Source: Pseudomonas sp. MWU16-30317
GTDB lineage: Bacteria > Pseudomonadota > Gammaproteobacteria > Pseudomonadales > Pseudomonadaceae
Direction of reading: 5' to 3'
DNA: 64,000 nucleotides
NCBI RefSeq assembly: GCF_020515695.1
Contig: NZ_JAIWJA010000001.1
Coordinates: 1-64,000 of the forward strand
Shown: in pieces, positions 34,690 to 44,134 of the stretch
Numbering within the stretch: position 1 is the first letter of the stretch
Layout: the number at the start of each line of letters is the position of its first letter
Position numbers and translations under genes: made by a program
Notes under the pieces: model-generated
The model's input: only the letters and a program-made list of their open reading frames with translations
Databases searched by the model: none
What the model was told of the DNA's origin: nothing

Positions 34690-34708
34690 GCGACTAATTA
34701 CCATTTAC
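34690..34708. promoter_or_regulatory. Fur-box-like site upstream of the siderophore receptor
   Basis: GCGACTAATTACCATTTAC matches 14 of 19 positions of the Pseudomonas Fur consensus GCAAATGATTATCATTTGC, 124 bp before the receptor start. Confidence 0.6.
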
Positions 34709-34831
34709 AAACCTGAGTATTTTGTTACATTTGCGCTCCCACACGTAGCCCTTGGCCATCTACCCGCACGTCTAGCGCGCCGGTTTCCGCCAAGGGGCAA
34801 AGTGCATTTTGCCTAGCTCAGGAACCACAAG

Positions 34832-37204
34832 ATGCTCCGTCCCGTTCTGTCCGCCCTGACCGCAGCCGTTGCGATCGGTCTGTCCACCGCTGCATCGGCA
34901 GCGCCTGTTCATCTGGATCTGCCCGCCCAGCCATTGGCGACTTCTCTGAGTCAGCTTGGCAAGGCCAGCGGCCTGCAGGTGACGTTCGATCCGCAAACCG
35001 TGGCCGGCAAACACGCGCAAGCGCTGCGGGGCGATCTGGAGCCGGCACAGGCGTTGCAACAGTTGCTGGCGGGCAGCGGGCTGACCTCAAGCGTCGAGGG
35101 CCATTCGGTACGCGTCGTGCAGCAGGCGTCGGGAGCGGTGACCCTGGACGGTGTCAACATCAACGCTAACGCAGACACCAGCCTCGCCGGTGTCGCCACC
35201 ACCGAAGGTACGAAGTCCTACACCACCGGTTCAATGAACACCGCGACCAAGCTCAATCTGTCGATTCGCGAGACGCCGCAGTCGGTGAGCGTGATCACTC
35301 GTCAGCGCATGGAAGATCAGGGCATGAATGACCTGAACGATGTGGTCAAGTTCGCGCCAGGGGTGACCTTGCACAAGACCGCCTCCGATCGGCAGGAGTT
35401 TCTGGCGCGCGGCTTCAAGATCGACAACATCATGTACGACGGGCTGCCGACCAGCATCAGCACCTACACCCAAGACGTGATCTCGTCGGCGGACTTGAGC
35501 ATCTACGACCGCGTCGAGGTGGTGCGCGGGGCGACCGGCTTGATGACCGGCGCCGGCAGCCCGGCGGCTACTCTCAACCTGGTGCGCAAGCGTCCGACCG
35601 CCACGCCGCAGGTCAGCGTCACTACCAGCGCGGGTAGCTGGGATCGCTATCGCACCGAGGTGGATGCCTCCAACAAGCTCAACGACTCGGGCACTCTGCG
35701 CGGTCGCGTGGTCGCGGCCTATCAGGACCAGCACAGCTTCGCCGACGTGCGCGAGAACCAGCGCCAGACGTTCTACGGCATTCTCGAAGCCGACCTCAGC
35801 GATAGCACCACCTGGACCCTGGGCGCCTCCAAGCAGCGGGACGACAACACCTCGGACTGGGGCGGCTTGCCCAGCGGGCCGAACGGTGAAGACCTGCACC
35901 TGGCGCGCTCGACCTTTCTGAGCAACGACTGGTCGTACTGGGACAAGGACAACGTCAGTGTCTTCACTGATGTGACCCACCGTTTCGATAACGGTTGGAC
36001 CGGCAAACTGGCTGCCGCCAAGATCTGGGCCGATGCGGACACCTTTTCCAGCTATCCGGGCTACAGCTCCGCCACCGGCTGGAGCCAGTATTCGGGCAAG
36101 TACATCGACAGTGATGATCAGACCAACCTGGATGCTTCTCTCTCGGGGCCGTTTCAATTGTTCGGACGCGAGCACGAACTGGCGGTGGGGGCGAGCTATC
36201 GGCGCGAGAAGTTCGACCAATACGGTGGCTGGACCGACGGCACGCCGATCGACATCTATCACTTGGATCACAGCGCGATCGCCAAGCCCAGCGTCGACAT
36301 GACTAAATGGCAGTTGCGAAATACGGCCACCGAAAAGGCCGCCTATGCGGTCGCCCGTTTCAATCCGATCGATCCGCTGCACGTCATCATCGGCAGCCGT
36401 ATCAGCTGGTACGACTACGACGACCGGTCGGGGACGGGTGACTACAACGTGAGTCAGGAGGTGACACCGTACGCCGGTGTCATCTACGACCTCAACGACA
36501 CCTATTCGCTGTATGCCAGCTACACGCAGATCTTCAAGCCGCAGAGCCAGTTGGACGTCAATAAGACCGTGCTGGATCCGATGTCGGGTGAAAACTACGA
36601 AATCGGCCTCAAGGGCGAGTATTTCGACAAGACCCTGAACGCCTCGGTGGCGTTGTTCGACATGGTTCAGAAAGACCGCGCCTACGCGGTTCAGGACCCG
36701 CAGATCAATTGCCCATCCTATCCCCAGGCGTGCTACGCCGCTGCAGGCAAGGTCCGCAGCCAGGGTATCGATGCCGAGTTGACGGGGGCCCTCACGCCCG
36801 ACTGGCAGTTCTCCGCGTCCTATACCTACGTGCTCAGCCAGTACGTCGAGGACGCTACCAAGAGCAACGAAGGCAAGCTGTTCGCACCTGAGCAGCCCAA
36901 GCACCTGTTCAAACTGGCGACCAACTACAACTTGCCGGGTGAGTTGAACAAATGGCGGGTGGGGGCGGACCTGTTCGCGCAGAGTGCGACATTCAACCGA
37001 GTCGGGACCGGCACTGCCGATCAGAAAGCCTACGGCATCGTCGGCCTGATGACCGGCTACAAGTTCGATGAACATTGGGATGGCCGTGTGAACTTCAACA
37101 ACGTCTTCAATACACGCTACTGGCAAGGTATCCCGAAATCCGGCGGCGCCGGCCAGTACGGCGACCCACGCAACCTGATGTTCTCGCTCAAGTGGACGCT
37201 CTGA
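34832..37204 (+). CDS. TonB-dependent siderophore receptor with STN signalling domain
   Basis: A protein of 790 residues. Signal peptide ends ASAA; STN domain follows (HLDLPAQPLATSLSQLGKA to SVEGHSVRVVQ, residues ~28-95), then the plug (LSIRETPQSVSVITRQRMED; DRVEVVRGATGLMTGAGSPA) and a 22-strand barrel ending in LKWTL. It belongs to the FpvA/FhuE/FoxA group that imports ferric siderophores; the STN domain normally talks to a FecR-type anti-sigma factor, but no sigma/anti-sigma pair is adjacent. Ligand unknown. Iron control by Fur is likely from the upstream box. Confidence 0.9.
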   Translation: MLRPVLSALTAAVAIGLSTAASAAPVHLDLPAQPLATSLSQLGKASGLQVTFDPQTVAGKHAQALRGDLEPAQALQQLLAGSGLTSSVEGHSVRVVQQASGAVTLDGVNINANADTSLAGVATTEGTKSYTTGSMNTATKLNLSIRETPQSVSVITRQRMEDQGMNDLNDVVKFAPGVTLHKTASDRQEFLARGFKIDNIMYDGLPTSISTYTQDVISSADLSIYDRVEVVRGATGLMTGAGSPAATLNLVRKRPTATPQVSVTTSAGSWDRYRTEVDASNKLNDSGTLRGRVVAAYQDQHSFADVRENQRQTFYGILEADLSDSTTWTLGASKQRDDNTSDWGGLPSGPNGEDLHLARSTFLSNDWSYWDKDNVSVFTDVTHRFDNGWTGKLAAAKIWADADTFSSYPGYSSATGWSQYSGKYIDSDDQTNLDASLSGPFQLFGREHELAVGASYRREKFDQYGGWTDGTPIDIYHLDHSAIAKPSVDMTKWQLRNTATEKAAYAVARFNPIDPLHVIIGSRISWYDYDDRSGTGDYNVSQEVTPYAGVIYDLNDTYSLYASYTQIFKPQSQLDVNKTVLDPMSGENYEIGLKGEYFDKTLNASVALFDMVQKDRAYAVQDPQINCPSYPQACYAAAGKVRSQGIDAELTGALTPDWQFSASYTYVLSQYVEDATKSNEGKLFAPEQPKHLFKLATNYNLPGELNKWRVGADLFAQSATFNRVGTGTADQKAYGIVGLMTGYKFDEHWDGRVNFNNVFNTRYWQGIPKSGGAGQYGDPRNLMFSLKWTL

Positions 37205-37226
37205 TCCCTCGCGCTTGAACGCTGCC

Positions 37227-37254
37227 GATAAACCCCGCACACGCGGGGTTTATC
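37227..37254. terminator. Bidirectional terminator between receptor and LysR
   Basis: GATAAACCCCGC, 4-nt loop, GCGGGGTTTATC: a 12-bp perfect stem between two convergent genes; each side supplies a short T-rich stretch. Confidence 0.85.
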
Positions 37255-37262
37255 ATTTCTGC

Positions 37263-38168
37263 TCAGGGTTCGTTGCGCTCCTTGATGAAGTCCACGAACG
37301 CCCGCAGTGGCGCTGGCAGGTGCTTGCGCCCGGGGTAGTAGAGGAACGGCCCGCTGAACGCCGGCCACCACTCTTCGAGTACCGGCTCCAGTGCACCGCT
37401 GTCCAGGTACGGCCGCAGCCAGTCTTCGAACAGATACACCACGCCCAGGCCGCGCACGGCGGCATCGACTGCCAGGTCGACGGCGCTGCCGATGCTCACC
37501 TGCAGCGGCCCGGTAGGGTCGACGCGCAGGCTGTCTTCGCCGCGATCGAACTCCCAGACCGGTACGTTGCCGCTGGGGAACTTGCCGCGCAGGCACGCGT
37601 GATCGAGCAACTCGCGGGGGTGCGCGGGGCGGCCGGCGCGGTCCAGGTAAGCCGGCGCGGCGGCTGCTGCGAAGCGCTGCACGCGGGGGCCGATGGGCAC
37701 GGCGATCATGTCCTGCTCCAGGCGCTCGTCGTAGCGGATGCCGGCGTCGAAACCGGCGGCGAGCATGTCGACGAAGCTTTCCTCGGCGACCACCTCGAGG
37801 CGGATATCCGGGTAGGCCTGGAGGAACGGCGTAATGATTGCCGGCAGCACCAGGCGCGCGGCACTGACCGGCACGTTGAGGCGCAAGGTGCCAGCGGGGC
37901 GGTCGCGAAAGTGATTGACCACATCCAGCGCTGCCTCGACCTCGTCCAGCGCCGGTACCAGCCGCTCCAGCAGGCGGCTGCCGGCTTCGGTAGGGGCGAC
38001 GCTGCGGGTGCTGCGATTGAGCAGGCGCACGCCCAGGTGGGCTTCGACCCGGCGCACGGCGTCGCTGAGGCTGGAGGCGGACTTGCCGCTGAGCCGCGCA
38101 CCTTCACGAAAGCCCCCGGCTTGCACCACGGCGCGCAGGGCCAGCAGGTCTTGCAGATCGGTTTTCAT
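37263..38168 (-). CDS. LysR-family transcriptional regulator
   Basis: A protein of 301 residues. N-terminal HTH: LQDLLALRAVVQAGGFREGA, SGKSASSLSDAVRRVEAHLG and the LLNRSTRSVAPTEAGS wing. The effector domain (YPDIRLEVVAEESFVDM; AGIRYDERLEQDMIA) is of the CrgA-like class. It is divergent from an aldo/keto reductase gene 109 bp away and convergent with the siderophore receptor. Likely local regulator of the reductase. Confidence 0.88.
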   Translation of the reverse strand: MKTDLQDLLALRAVVQAGGFREGARLSGKSASSLSDAVRRVEAHLGVRLLNRSTRSVAPTEAGSRLLERLVPALDEVEAALDVVNHFRDRPAGTLRLNVPVSAARLVLPAIITPFLQAYPDIRLEVVAEESFVDMLAAGFDAGIRYDERLEQDMIAVPIGPRVQRFAAAAAPAYLDRAGRPAHPRELLDHACLRGKFPSGNVPVWEFDRGEDSLRVDPTGPLQVSIGSAVDLAVDAAVRGLGVVYLFEDWLRPYLDSGALEPVLEEWWPAFSGPFLYYPGRKHLPAPLRAFVDFIKERNEP

Positions 38169-38277
38169 TGTTCGCTCTCCCGTACAACCCGTGCCGATTT
38201 CACTCCATTATCACGCAGGGGGTCAACGCCTATAGTGCCTGGGTGCTCATATCCAGCGTTTACCCCAGGAGACTCAT

Positions 38278-39144
38278 ATGCCTCATGCACTGCACTTCCA
38301 GCTTGGCGACCGTCAGGTCAACCGCGTCGGCTACGGCGCCATGCAACTGGCCGGCCCCCAGGTGTTCGGCCCGCCCAAGGATCGCCAGGCGGCGCTCACC
38401 GTGCTGCGCGAGGCCGTTGCGGCAGGCGTCAATCACATCGACACCAGCGATTTCTACGGCCCGCACATCACCAATCAACTGATCCGCGAAGCGCTGGCGC
38501 CTTACCCGCAGGACCTGACGCTGGTCACCAAGGTCGGCGCCATGCGCGGCAGCGATGGCTCCTGGAACCCGGCGCAAAGCCCGGCCGAGCTGGTGCAGGC
38601 GGTGCACGACAACCTGCGCAACCTCGGCCTCGAGGCTCTGGACGTGGTGAATTTCCGCGCCTGGGGCAATATGCACGAGCCCAAGGAAGAGTCACTCGAG
38701 GCGCAGTTCTCGGCGCTGGCCCAGTTGCAGCAGCAAGGCCTGATCCGCCATCTGGGCGTGAGCAACGTCACGGCCGCGCAGGTCAAGCAGGCGCAAGGCA
38801 TCGCCAAGGTGGTCTGCGTGCAGAACTTCTACAACCTCTCGCAACGGAGCGATGACGCGCTGGTCGACGAGCTGGCCGCTCAAGGCGTCGCCTATGTCCC
38901 GTTCTTCCCGCTGGGCGGCTTCAGCCCGCTGCAATCCGAGGCGCTGAACCAGGTCGCACAGCGTTTGCAGGCCACACCGATGCAGGTCGCACTGGCCTGG
39001 CTGCTGCAACGCGCGCCGAACATCCTGCTGATCCCGGGCACCTCCTCGGTCGCTCACCTGCGCGAGAATCTGGCGGCGGCCGAGCTGGCGCTGCCGAGCG
39101 AGGTGCTGGGCGAGCTGGACGGGATAGGTGGAGCGGGGGTTTAA
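38278..39144 (+). CDS. Aldo/keto reductase-family oxidoreductase lacking the usual histidine
   Basis: A protein of 288 residues. Asp and Tyr of the tetrad are in HIDTSDFYGPHITNQLI and Lys in LVTKVG, but the strand that normally ends in a histidine reads DVVNFRAWGN, so the fourth catalytic residue is missing. The YdbC-like branch of the superfamily has such a replacement. NADPH binding is retained (LLIPGTSSVAHLRENL). ATG at 38278 follows AGGAGACTC. Divergent LysR; substrate unknown. Confidence 0.85.
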   Translation: MPHALHFQLGDRQVNRVGYGAMQLAGPQVFGPPKDRQAALTVLREAVAAGVNHIDTSDFYGPHITNQLIREALAPYPQDLTLVTKVGAMRGSDGSWNPAQSPAELVQAVHDNLRNLGLEALDVVNFRAWGNMHEPKEESLEAQFSALAQLQQQGLIRHLGVSNVTAAQVKQAQGIAKVVCVQNFYNLSQRSDDALVDELAAQGVAYVPFFPLGGFSPLQSEALNQVAQRLQATPMQVALAWLLQRAPNILLIPGTSSVAHLRENLAAAELALPSEVLGELDGIGGAGV

Positions 39145-39207
39145 GCGCAGAGGATTTCAAGTTCCTCTGGTACGGCTGGAAGACAGCTCCGTCCGGTCTG
39201 ACTGAAT

Positions 39208-40101
39208 TCACCCGCGCCCAAACCTCACCAGCACCGCCTCGATAAACCGCCTCAGCTTCGCCGTGCGCTGGCGATTGGCGGTGTACAGCAGATGCATCTC
39301 GCGGCTCGGCGCCGCGTAGTCGGTGAGCAGTTGCACCAGTTCGCCGCTCTGCAGCGCCGGTTGGAGAAAGTCCACAGGCCCCAGCACAATGCCGAAGCCG
39401 TCCAGAGCGGCGGTGAGCAGGGCCTTGCTTTCGTTGACCTGCAAGCGGCTGTTGACCCGCACGCTGTAGTGCTCAGCCCCTTGGCTGAATTGCCATTCGC
39501 GCTCGGCGGGGCGTGCCCAGTAGGTGTAGCTCAGGCATTCGTGCGCCTGCAGGTCGGCGGGGGTGCGTGGTGTGCCGCGATCGGCCAGATACCGCGGCGC
39601 CGCGCAGGCCGCCAGTCGGTAGGGTGCCAGCGGCCGCGCAGTCAGGCTGGAGTTGTTCAGCGGGCCGATGCGAAAGGCCACTTCGTAACCCTCTTCAACG
39701 ATATCGATGAAGCGATCGGTCAGGTGCAGGTCGATCTCGACCTCGGGATGCTGCCGTAGAAATTGCGTGATGAACGGCATCAGCACGTAGGAACCAAAGG
39801 CTACCGGCGCGGTGATCCTGAGTTTGCCGCGTGGGGTGTCGTTCATGATCTGCGCCAGCGAATCGGCGGCCTCGGCTTCGCTCAGAATGTGCTTGCAGCG
39901 CTCGTAATAGGCACTGCCCAGCTCGGTCAGGCTCTGCCGGCGAGTGGTGCGGTTGAGCAGGCGCGCGCCCAGATGTCGTTCAAGCGCCGCGACATGCTTG
40001 GCGACCATTTGCGCCGACAGGCCCAAGCGCTCGGCAGCGCTGGCATAAGAGCCCGATTCCGCAGCCATGACGAAAGCGCCCATGCTGGTCAGGCGGTCCA
40101 T
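39208..40101 (-). CDS. LysR-family transcriptional regulator
   Basis: A protein of 297 residues. MDRLTSMGAFVMAAESGSYA with LGLSAQMVAKHVAALERHLG gives the winged helix, and LLNRTTRRQSLTELGSAYY the wing. The effector domain has HPEVEIDLHLTDRFIDIVEE. It is divergent from the F420-reductase-like gene (105 bp) and convergent with the aldo/keto reductase. Confidence 0.88.
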   Translation of the reverse strand: MDRLTSMGAFVMAAESGSYASAAERLGLSAQMVAKHVAALERHLGARLLNRTTRRQSLTELGSAYYERCKHILSEAEAADSLAQIMNDTPRGKLRITAPVAFGSYVLMPFITQFLRQHPEVEIDLHLTDRFIDIVEEGYEVAFRIGPLNNSSLTARPLAPYRLAACAAPRYLADRGTPRTPADLQAHECLSYTYWARPAEREWQFSQGAEHYSVRVNSRLQVNESKALLTAALDGFGIVLGPVDFLQPALQSGELVQLLTDYAAPSREMHLLYTANRQRTAKLRRFIEAVLVRFGRG

Positions 40102-40205
40102 GATTCACTACTCCTGGTAACAAGACTAAGTCGGCAATGGCGATTTATCTACGCTTGATGGCGAATCATCATAGACCTTGTCTTGTTCAACAGCAGAGTA
40201 TTCAC

Positions 40206-40868
40206 ATGAAAATCGGAATCATCGGTGCAGGTTTCATTGGCCGCAGTGTCGCGCAACTGGCCCTCGCGGCGGGGCATGAAGTAATGCTCAGCAATTCTCG
40301 CGGGCCAGAGAGTCTGAGCAGTGTGATGAGTAATCTGCCGGGCAGTCAGGTGGGTACCGTCGAGCAGGCGGCGCAGTTTGGCGATTTGGTATTGCTGGCC
40401 ATCCCCTTCGAGCATTACCGCAGCATCGCGGCCCGGTGGCTGGAGGGCAAGACGGTGCTGGATGCCAACAATTATTACCCGGAACGCGACGGCCACATCG
40501 CCGCGCTGGATCGCTTCGAAACCACCACCAGCCGCCTGCTCGCCGAACATCTGTGCGGGGCGAGGGTGGTCAAGGTGTTCAACGCGATCCTGGCCCAGGA
40601 TCTGTTGCAGGACGGCCGCCCCCGCGGCGCCGCCGACCGCCGCGCGCTGCCCATCGCAGCGGATGATGCGCAGGCCGCGCAGCAGGTCATCAAGTTGCTC
40701 GATGAGCTCGGTTTCGACGCAGTGGATGCCGGCAATCTGGATGACAGCTGGCGCTTCGAACGGGCCAAGCCGGCCTATTGCAAACCGTTTGACGGGGCTG
40801 GCCTCAAGCAAGCGCTGGCTGCGGCAGAGCGGCAGGTGGAACTGCCCCATGGCTCTTGGCGGCACTGA
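40206..40868 (+). CDS. NADPH-dependent F420 reductase-like / NAD(P)-binding oxidoreductase
   Basis: A protein of 220 residues. MKIGIIGAGFIGRSVAQLAL is a GxGxxG Rossmann motif; VMLSNSRGPESL carries the Ser-Arg pair typical of NADP binding in the F420H2:NADP reductase/NAD-binding_2 family; DLVLLAIPFEHY and VVKVFNAILAQDL follow. Pseudomonads lack F420, so this is a paralogue with an unknown substrate. The ATG at 40206 is right before the motif. Divergent LysR. Confidence 0.82.
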   Translation: MKIGIIGAGFIGRSVAQLALAAGHEVMLSNSRGPESLSSVMSNLPGSQVGTVEQAAQFGDLVLLAIPFEHYRSIAARWLEGKTVLDANNYYPERDGHIAALDRFETTTSRLLAEHLCGARVVKVFNAILAQDLLQDGRPRGAADRRALPIAADDAQAAQQVIKLLDELGFDAVDAGNLDDSWRFERAKPAYCKPFDGAGLKQALAAAERQVELPHGSWRH

Positions 40869-40907
40869 GCGTAGGGGCCCTTTGTCTCGATATCCAGTTG
40901 CGACTAT

Positions 40908-41672
40908 TCACCCGTGCGCATAGCGCGCTGCCTCGCGCACCGGCTCGGCCTGCGACTGCACACCCAACTGGCCCAGCAACTTCGCCCGCAACGCCTGAAA
41001 GCCGGGCTGACCGGTGTGGCGTGCGCGCGGCAGATCGATCGGCAACTGCTCGGCAATACGCCCGTCGGCCAGCACGATCACTCGGTCGGCCAGCAGGATG
41101 GCTTCATCCACGTCGTGGGTCACCAGCAGCACCGCAGGGTTGTGTTTGCGCCACAGCTCGATGATCAACTCGTGCATGCGGATCCGCGTCAGTGCATCCA
41201 GCGCCGCAAAGGGTTCGTCGAGCAACAGCAGTTCCGGTTCACGCACCAGGCCGCGGGCCAGGGCCACGCGCTGCGCCTCGCCGCCGGACAAGGTCGCCGG
41301 GTAGGCATTGAGGCGATGGGCCAGGCCGACCTCGGTCAGTGCCTCGATGGCGCGGGCCTTGGCGTTGTCGACGTGCAAACCCAGCACGACGTTTTTCCAG
41401 GCGCGCTTCCAGGGCATCAAGCGCGGTTCCTGGAACACCGCCGCGCGCGCCTTGGGCACGCGCAAGCGACCGCTGTCGATGCTGTCCAGGCCCGCGAGAG
41501 TGCGCAGCAAGGTGGTCTTGCCCGAGCCGCTGGCACCCAGCAAAGCGACGAATTCACCCGCAGCGATGTTCAGGTCCAGGCCGTCGAGCACGCGTTGGTC
41601 GCCGAACTGGCGCACCAGATTGTGCAACTGCACCGGCGCGTTCAGGCTCCCGGAAGCGTCAGCGATTGCCAT
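40908..41672 (-). CDS. ssuB: Sulfonate/taurine-type ABC transporter ATPase
   Basis: A protein of 254 residues. Walker A LLGASGSGKTTLLRTLAG, signature LSGGEAQRVALARGLV, Walker B LLLLDEPFAALDALTR and switch His in LLVTHDVDEA. These match SsuB/TauB/NrtD importers. It follows the permease gene with a three-base gap. No binding protein gene is adjacent, so substrate assignment to alkanesulfonates is by similarity only; the TauD-like dioxygenase 4 kb away supports a sulfur-scavenging role. Confidence 0.88.
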   Translation of the reverse strand: MAIADASGSLNAPVQLHNLVRQFGDQRVLDGLDLNIAAGEFVALLGASGSGKTTLLRTLAGLDSIDSGRLRVPKARAAVFQEPRLMPWKRAWKNVVLGLHVDNAKARAIEALTEVGLAHRLNAYPATLSGGEAQRVALARGLVREPELLLLDEPFAALDALTRIRMHELIIELWRKHNPAVLLVTHDVDEAILLADRVIVLADGRIAEQLPIDLPRARHTGQPGFQALRAKLLGQLGVQSQAEPVREAARYAHG

Positions 41673-41675
41673 GCG

Positions 41676-42524
41676 TCAAGTCCTTGTAAAAGTGGGGCGC
41701 CAGGCCAGCGCGAAACGTTCCAGGGTGCGAATCAGGCCATCGATCAACAACCCCAGCACGCTATAGATCAGCAAGCAGATGACGATCACATCGGTGCGCA
41801 TGAAGTCCCGCGCGTCGCTTGCGAGAAAACCGATGCCGGCCGTGGTGTTGATCTGCTCGACGAACACCAATGCCAGCCACGACACACCCAAGGCGTAACG
41901 CAGGCCGACGAAGAACGACGGCAGGGCGCCCGGCAGGATCACGTGCCAGATCAATTCGGCGCGATTGAGGCCCAGGGTGTTGGCCGCCTCGATGAGTTTG
42001 GGGTCGATGTTGCGAATACCGGAAAAAAGGTTCAGGTACACCGGGAAGGTGGTACCCAGTACGATCAGGGCGACCTTGGTGAACTCGCCGATGCCGAACC
42101 AGAGGATGAACAGCGGCACCAGCGCCAAGGAGGGGATGGTGCGCAGCATTTGCATGGGTGAATCGAGGATCACCTCGCCGCGCTTGGACAGGCCACTGAT
42201 CAATGCGGCAACCACGCCGATACTGACGCCGATCACCAGCCCCGCCACCGCCCGTTGCAGCGACACCAGCAGGTTTTTCGCCAGCTCGCCGGAGAGGATC
42301 ATCGCCCACAGCGTATCGCCGATCTGCGAGGGCGCGGCGATGACACGCGAGGGCAGCCAGCCAAGCTGCGAGCTCAGTTGCCAGAGCAGCAGTATCGCCA
42401 GCGGGCTGATGCAGCGAATCACCCAAGCAGGCAGCCGGGGTTTTCGTGCTGCGGCTCGCGCTACTGCGGCGGCCGGTTTATCGATGATCAGCGTGGCCGA
42501 CGCAGAGCGCTGGGAAGTAGTCAT
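41676..42524 (-). CDS. ssuC: Sulfonate/taurine-type ABC transporter permease
   Basis: A protein of 282 residues with six membrane helices. The EAA loop is EAANTLGLNRAELIWHVILP, characteristic of the SsuC/TauC/NrtB group; PSLALVPLFILWFGIGEFTK is the conserved preceding segment. It forms the channel for SsuB. It is the first gene of the pair, with an AT-rich 149-bp gap to the J-protein gene that would hold its promoter. No ssuA, ssuD or ssuE nearby. Confidence 0.87.
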   Translation of the reverse strand: MTTSQRSASATLIIDKPAAAVARAAARKPRLPAWVIRCISPLAILLLWQLSSQLGWLPSRVIAAPSQIGDTLWAMILSGELAKNLLVSLQRAVAGLVIGVSIGVVAALISGLSKRGEVILDSPMQMLRTIPSLALVPLFILWFGIGEFTKVALIVLGTTFPVYLNLFSGIRNIDPKLIEAANTLGLNRAELIWHVILPGALPSFFVGLRYALGVSWLALVFVEQINTTAGIGFLASDARDFMRTDVIVICLLIYSVLGLLIDGLIRTLERFALAWRPTFTRT

Positions 42525-42673
42525 GGGGCGTCCGAAATAGCGATTGGCCGGCCCATCCTAGGGGTATTAAAAACGCCAGTGAAAGTCTTTTTGTGAATAA
42601 CCTCAGATCTTTCCAGATGATCTATTTTAATAACGGGACTTGATGAGATTCGTAATATTTATAATATGCCTGG

Positions 42674-44128
42674 TCAGTGACCCAGCATCTTGCCCACGAT
42701 GTACAGCACTATCATCAGCAGGAAGAAGCCTATCCTGGCGCGCTCTTTCAGTTCGTCTTTGCCGCCCGCCGCTTTGCGCAACCAGGCGGCTGCAGCATAG
42801 GTGGGCCTGGCCCAGGGTACGGGCACCTGACCGCGCTGGGACAGGCGGGTCAGCAGTGCACCCCCTGCGAATATCAGCGCGAAGGTCGGCCAATAGAACC
42901 CCGGGACGACCGCAGTACGGTCGGCGGCGAAGTCCGCCAATACCCAGCAGGGCAACAAATGACGCAACACCAGCAGCCGCGTGCCTTGGCAATACCAGTG
43001 TTGCGGCAGCATCTTGCGGGTCAGCCAGATATCCAGGCGGCTCATCTTTATGGCCAGTTGGCGCCAGAGCCAGTGCAGCGCGGTACCGGCGAACAGCAGC
43101 AGCGGCACCATGACCACCGAGTCGACCACCAGTGTGGCACCGAGATCGCCCGGTTTGTCACCTGTCGGTGCCAGCACGTTGGCGCAGGCCATCACCAGCG
43201 CAATAGCCAGCCAGAGATAGAAGTAGATCGCGTTATTGAGTGGGGCGCTTTGCCAGTCCCGCCAGTTTTCCAGCAACGGCATGCCAAGGTGTTGCGCTAC
43301 CTCTGGGTACTGGTAGGCGAGGTCATCGCTCAGCGCTTCGCAGGCTTGCCAGTCTTCGGCCTTGAAACGGTCCGCCATGGCGCGGCGGCGGGCGTCACTC
43401 ATGGGCTTGAGCAGAAACGCCGCAGCCCGCTCACGCGCTTGCTTGGGGGGGTCCTGTTGCAGCTCACGCTGCAGGGTATCGGCCCAGGCGGCCGCTTCGC
43501 AGCGGCGGATCAACGCGCCCCAGCGCCAGTGGTTGCACGGCAGATCACCGCGCTCCTCATCCCAGCCCATCGCTTGAGACACACGCTCGAAAAACGCCGG
43601 CGACCAGCGTGGTGCACCTTCGAGCCATTCGAGGACGTCCTGTTCGAACTGTTGGCGACGATCGAACGGCAGCAGCCAATCGCTGGCGAGCCACAGCTGC
43701 AAGGCTTCGAACACCGGACGTTCATGCCCCTCGGCCAGCCATTCACGCATCTGCGCCAGGGAGACATCCGGGGCGCTGGCGCTGGATATGAACTCGAAAG
43801 GCGCAGGGTTGACCTGGGTGGGGGACGGTTGCCGCGGTGGCACGGTTGGCGCCGGGGTCGCCAGCGGTTCGAGCGTCGGCGCCATCTGCGGCGCAACCTC
43901 GGGCGCCGGTGTCAACGCCGGGCTGGGCGCTGATTCAATCGGTTCTTGCGCGTACACGTCGGCGCGCCAGCGTGCCTCTTGCAGCGCTGCATCGTAGGCC
44001 TCGCGCAAGCGCTGAAAGGCCGCAGCGTCTTCGTCCGGGCGATGGATCTTGAGCAGCCGCGCATAGGCGCGCTTGATGCTGCGCTCGTCGGCTTCGGGTT
44101 CCAGTTGCAGGAGTTGCCAGTGCCCCAT
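42674..44128 (-). CDS. J-domain membrane protein, partner of HscC (DjlC-like)
   Basis: A protein of 484 residues. The N terminus is a J domain: HWQLLQLEPEADERSIKRAY, then LLKIHRPDEDAAAFQRLREA. At the position of the obligatory HPD the sequence reads RPD, with the histidine one residue earlier. A Pro/Ala-rich linker (~80-120) leads to a helical middle and a C-terminal half with about four membrane helices (IYFYLWLAIALVMACANVL onward). It lies six bases after hscC, as in enterobacterial hscC-djl clusters, and presumably recruits HscC to the membrane. Confidence 0.82.
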   Translation of the reverse strand: MGHWQLLQLEPEADERSIKRAYARLLKIHRPDEDAAAFQRLREAYDAALQEARWRADVYAQEPIESAPSPALTPAPEVAPQMAPTLEPLATPAPTVPPRQPSPTQVNPAPFEFISSASAPDVSLAQMREWLAEGHERPVFEALQLWLASDWLLPFDRRQQFEQDVLEWLEGAPRWSPAFFERVSQAMGWDEERGDLPCNHWRWGALIRRCEAAAWADTLQRELQQDPPKQARERAAAFLLKPMSDARRRAMADRFKAEDWQACEALSDDLAYQYPEVAQHLGMPLLENWRDWQSAPLNNAIYFYLWLAIALVMACANVLAPTGDKPGDLGATLVVDSVVMVPLLLFAGTALHWLWRQLAIKMSRLDIWLTRKMLPQHWYCQGTRLLVLRHLLPCWVLADFAADRTAVVPGFYWPTFALIFAGGALLTRLSQRGQVPVPWARPTYAAAAWLRKAAGGKDELKERARIGFFLLMIVLYIVGKMLGH

Positions 44129-44134
44129 GGCCGC

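Noticed and set aside
35231..37240. 669-codon minus-strand frame over the siderophore receptor
   Set aside because: Shadow of the receptor gene; no domain, and the receptor frame has signal peptide, STN, plug and barrel.
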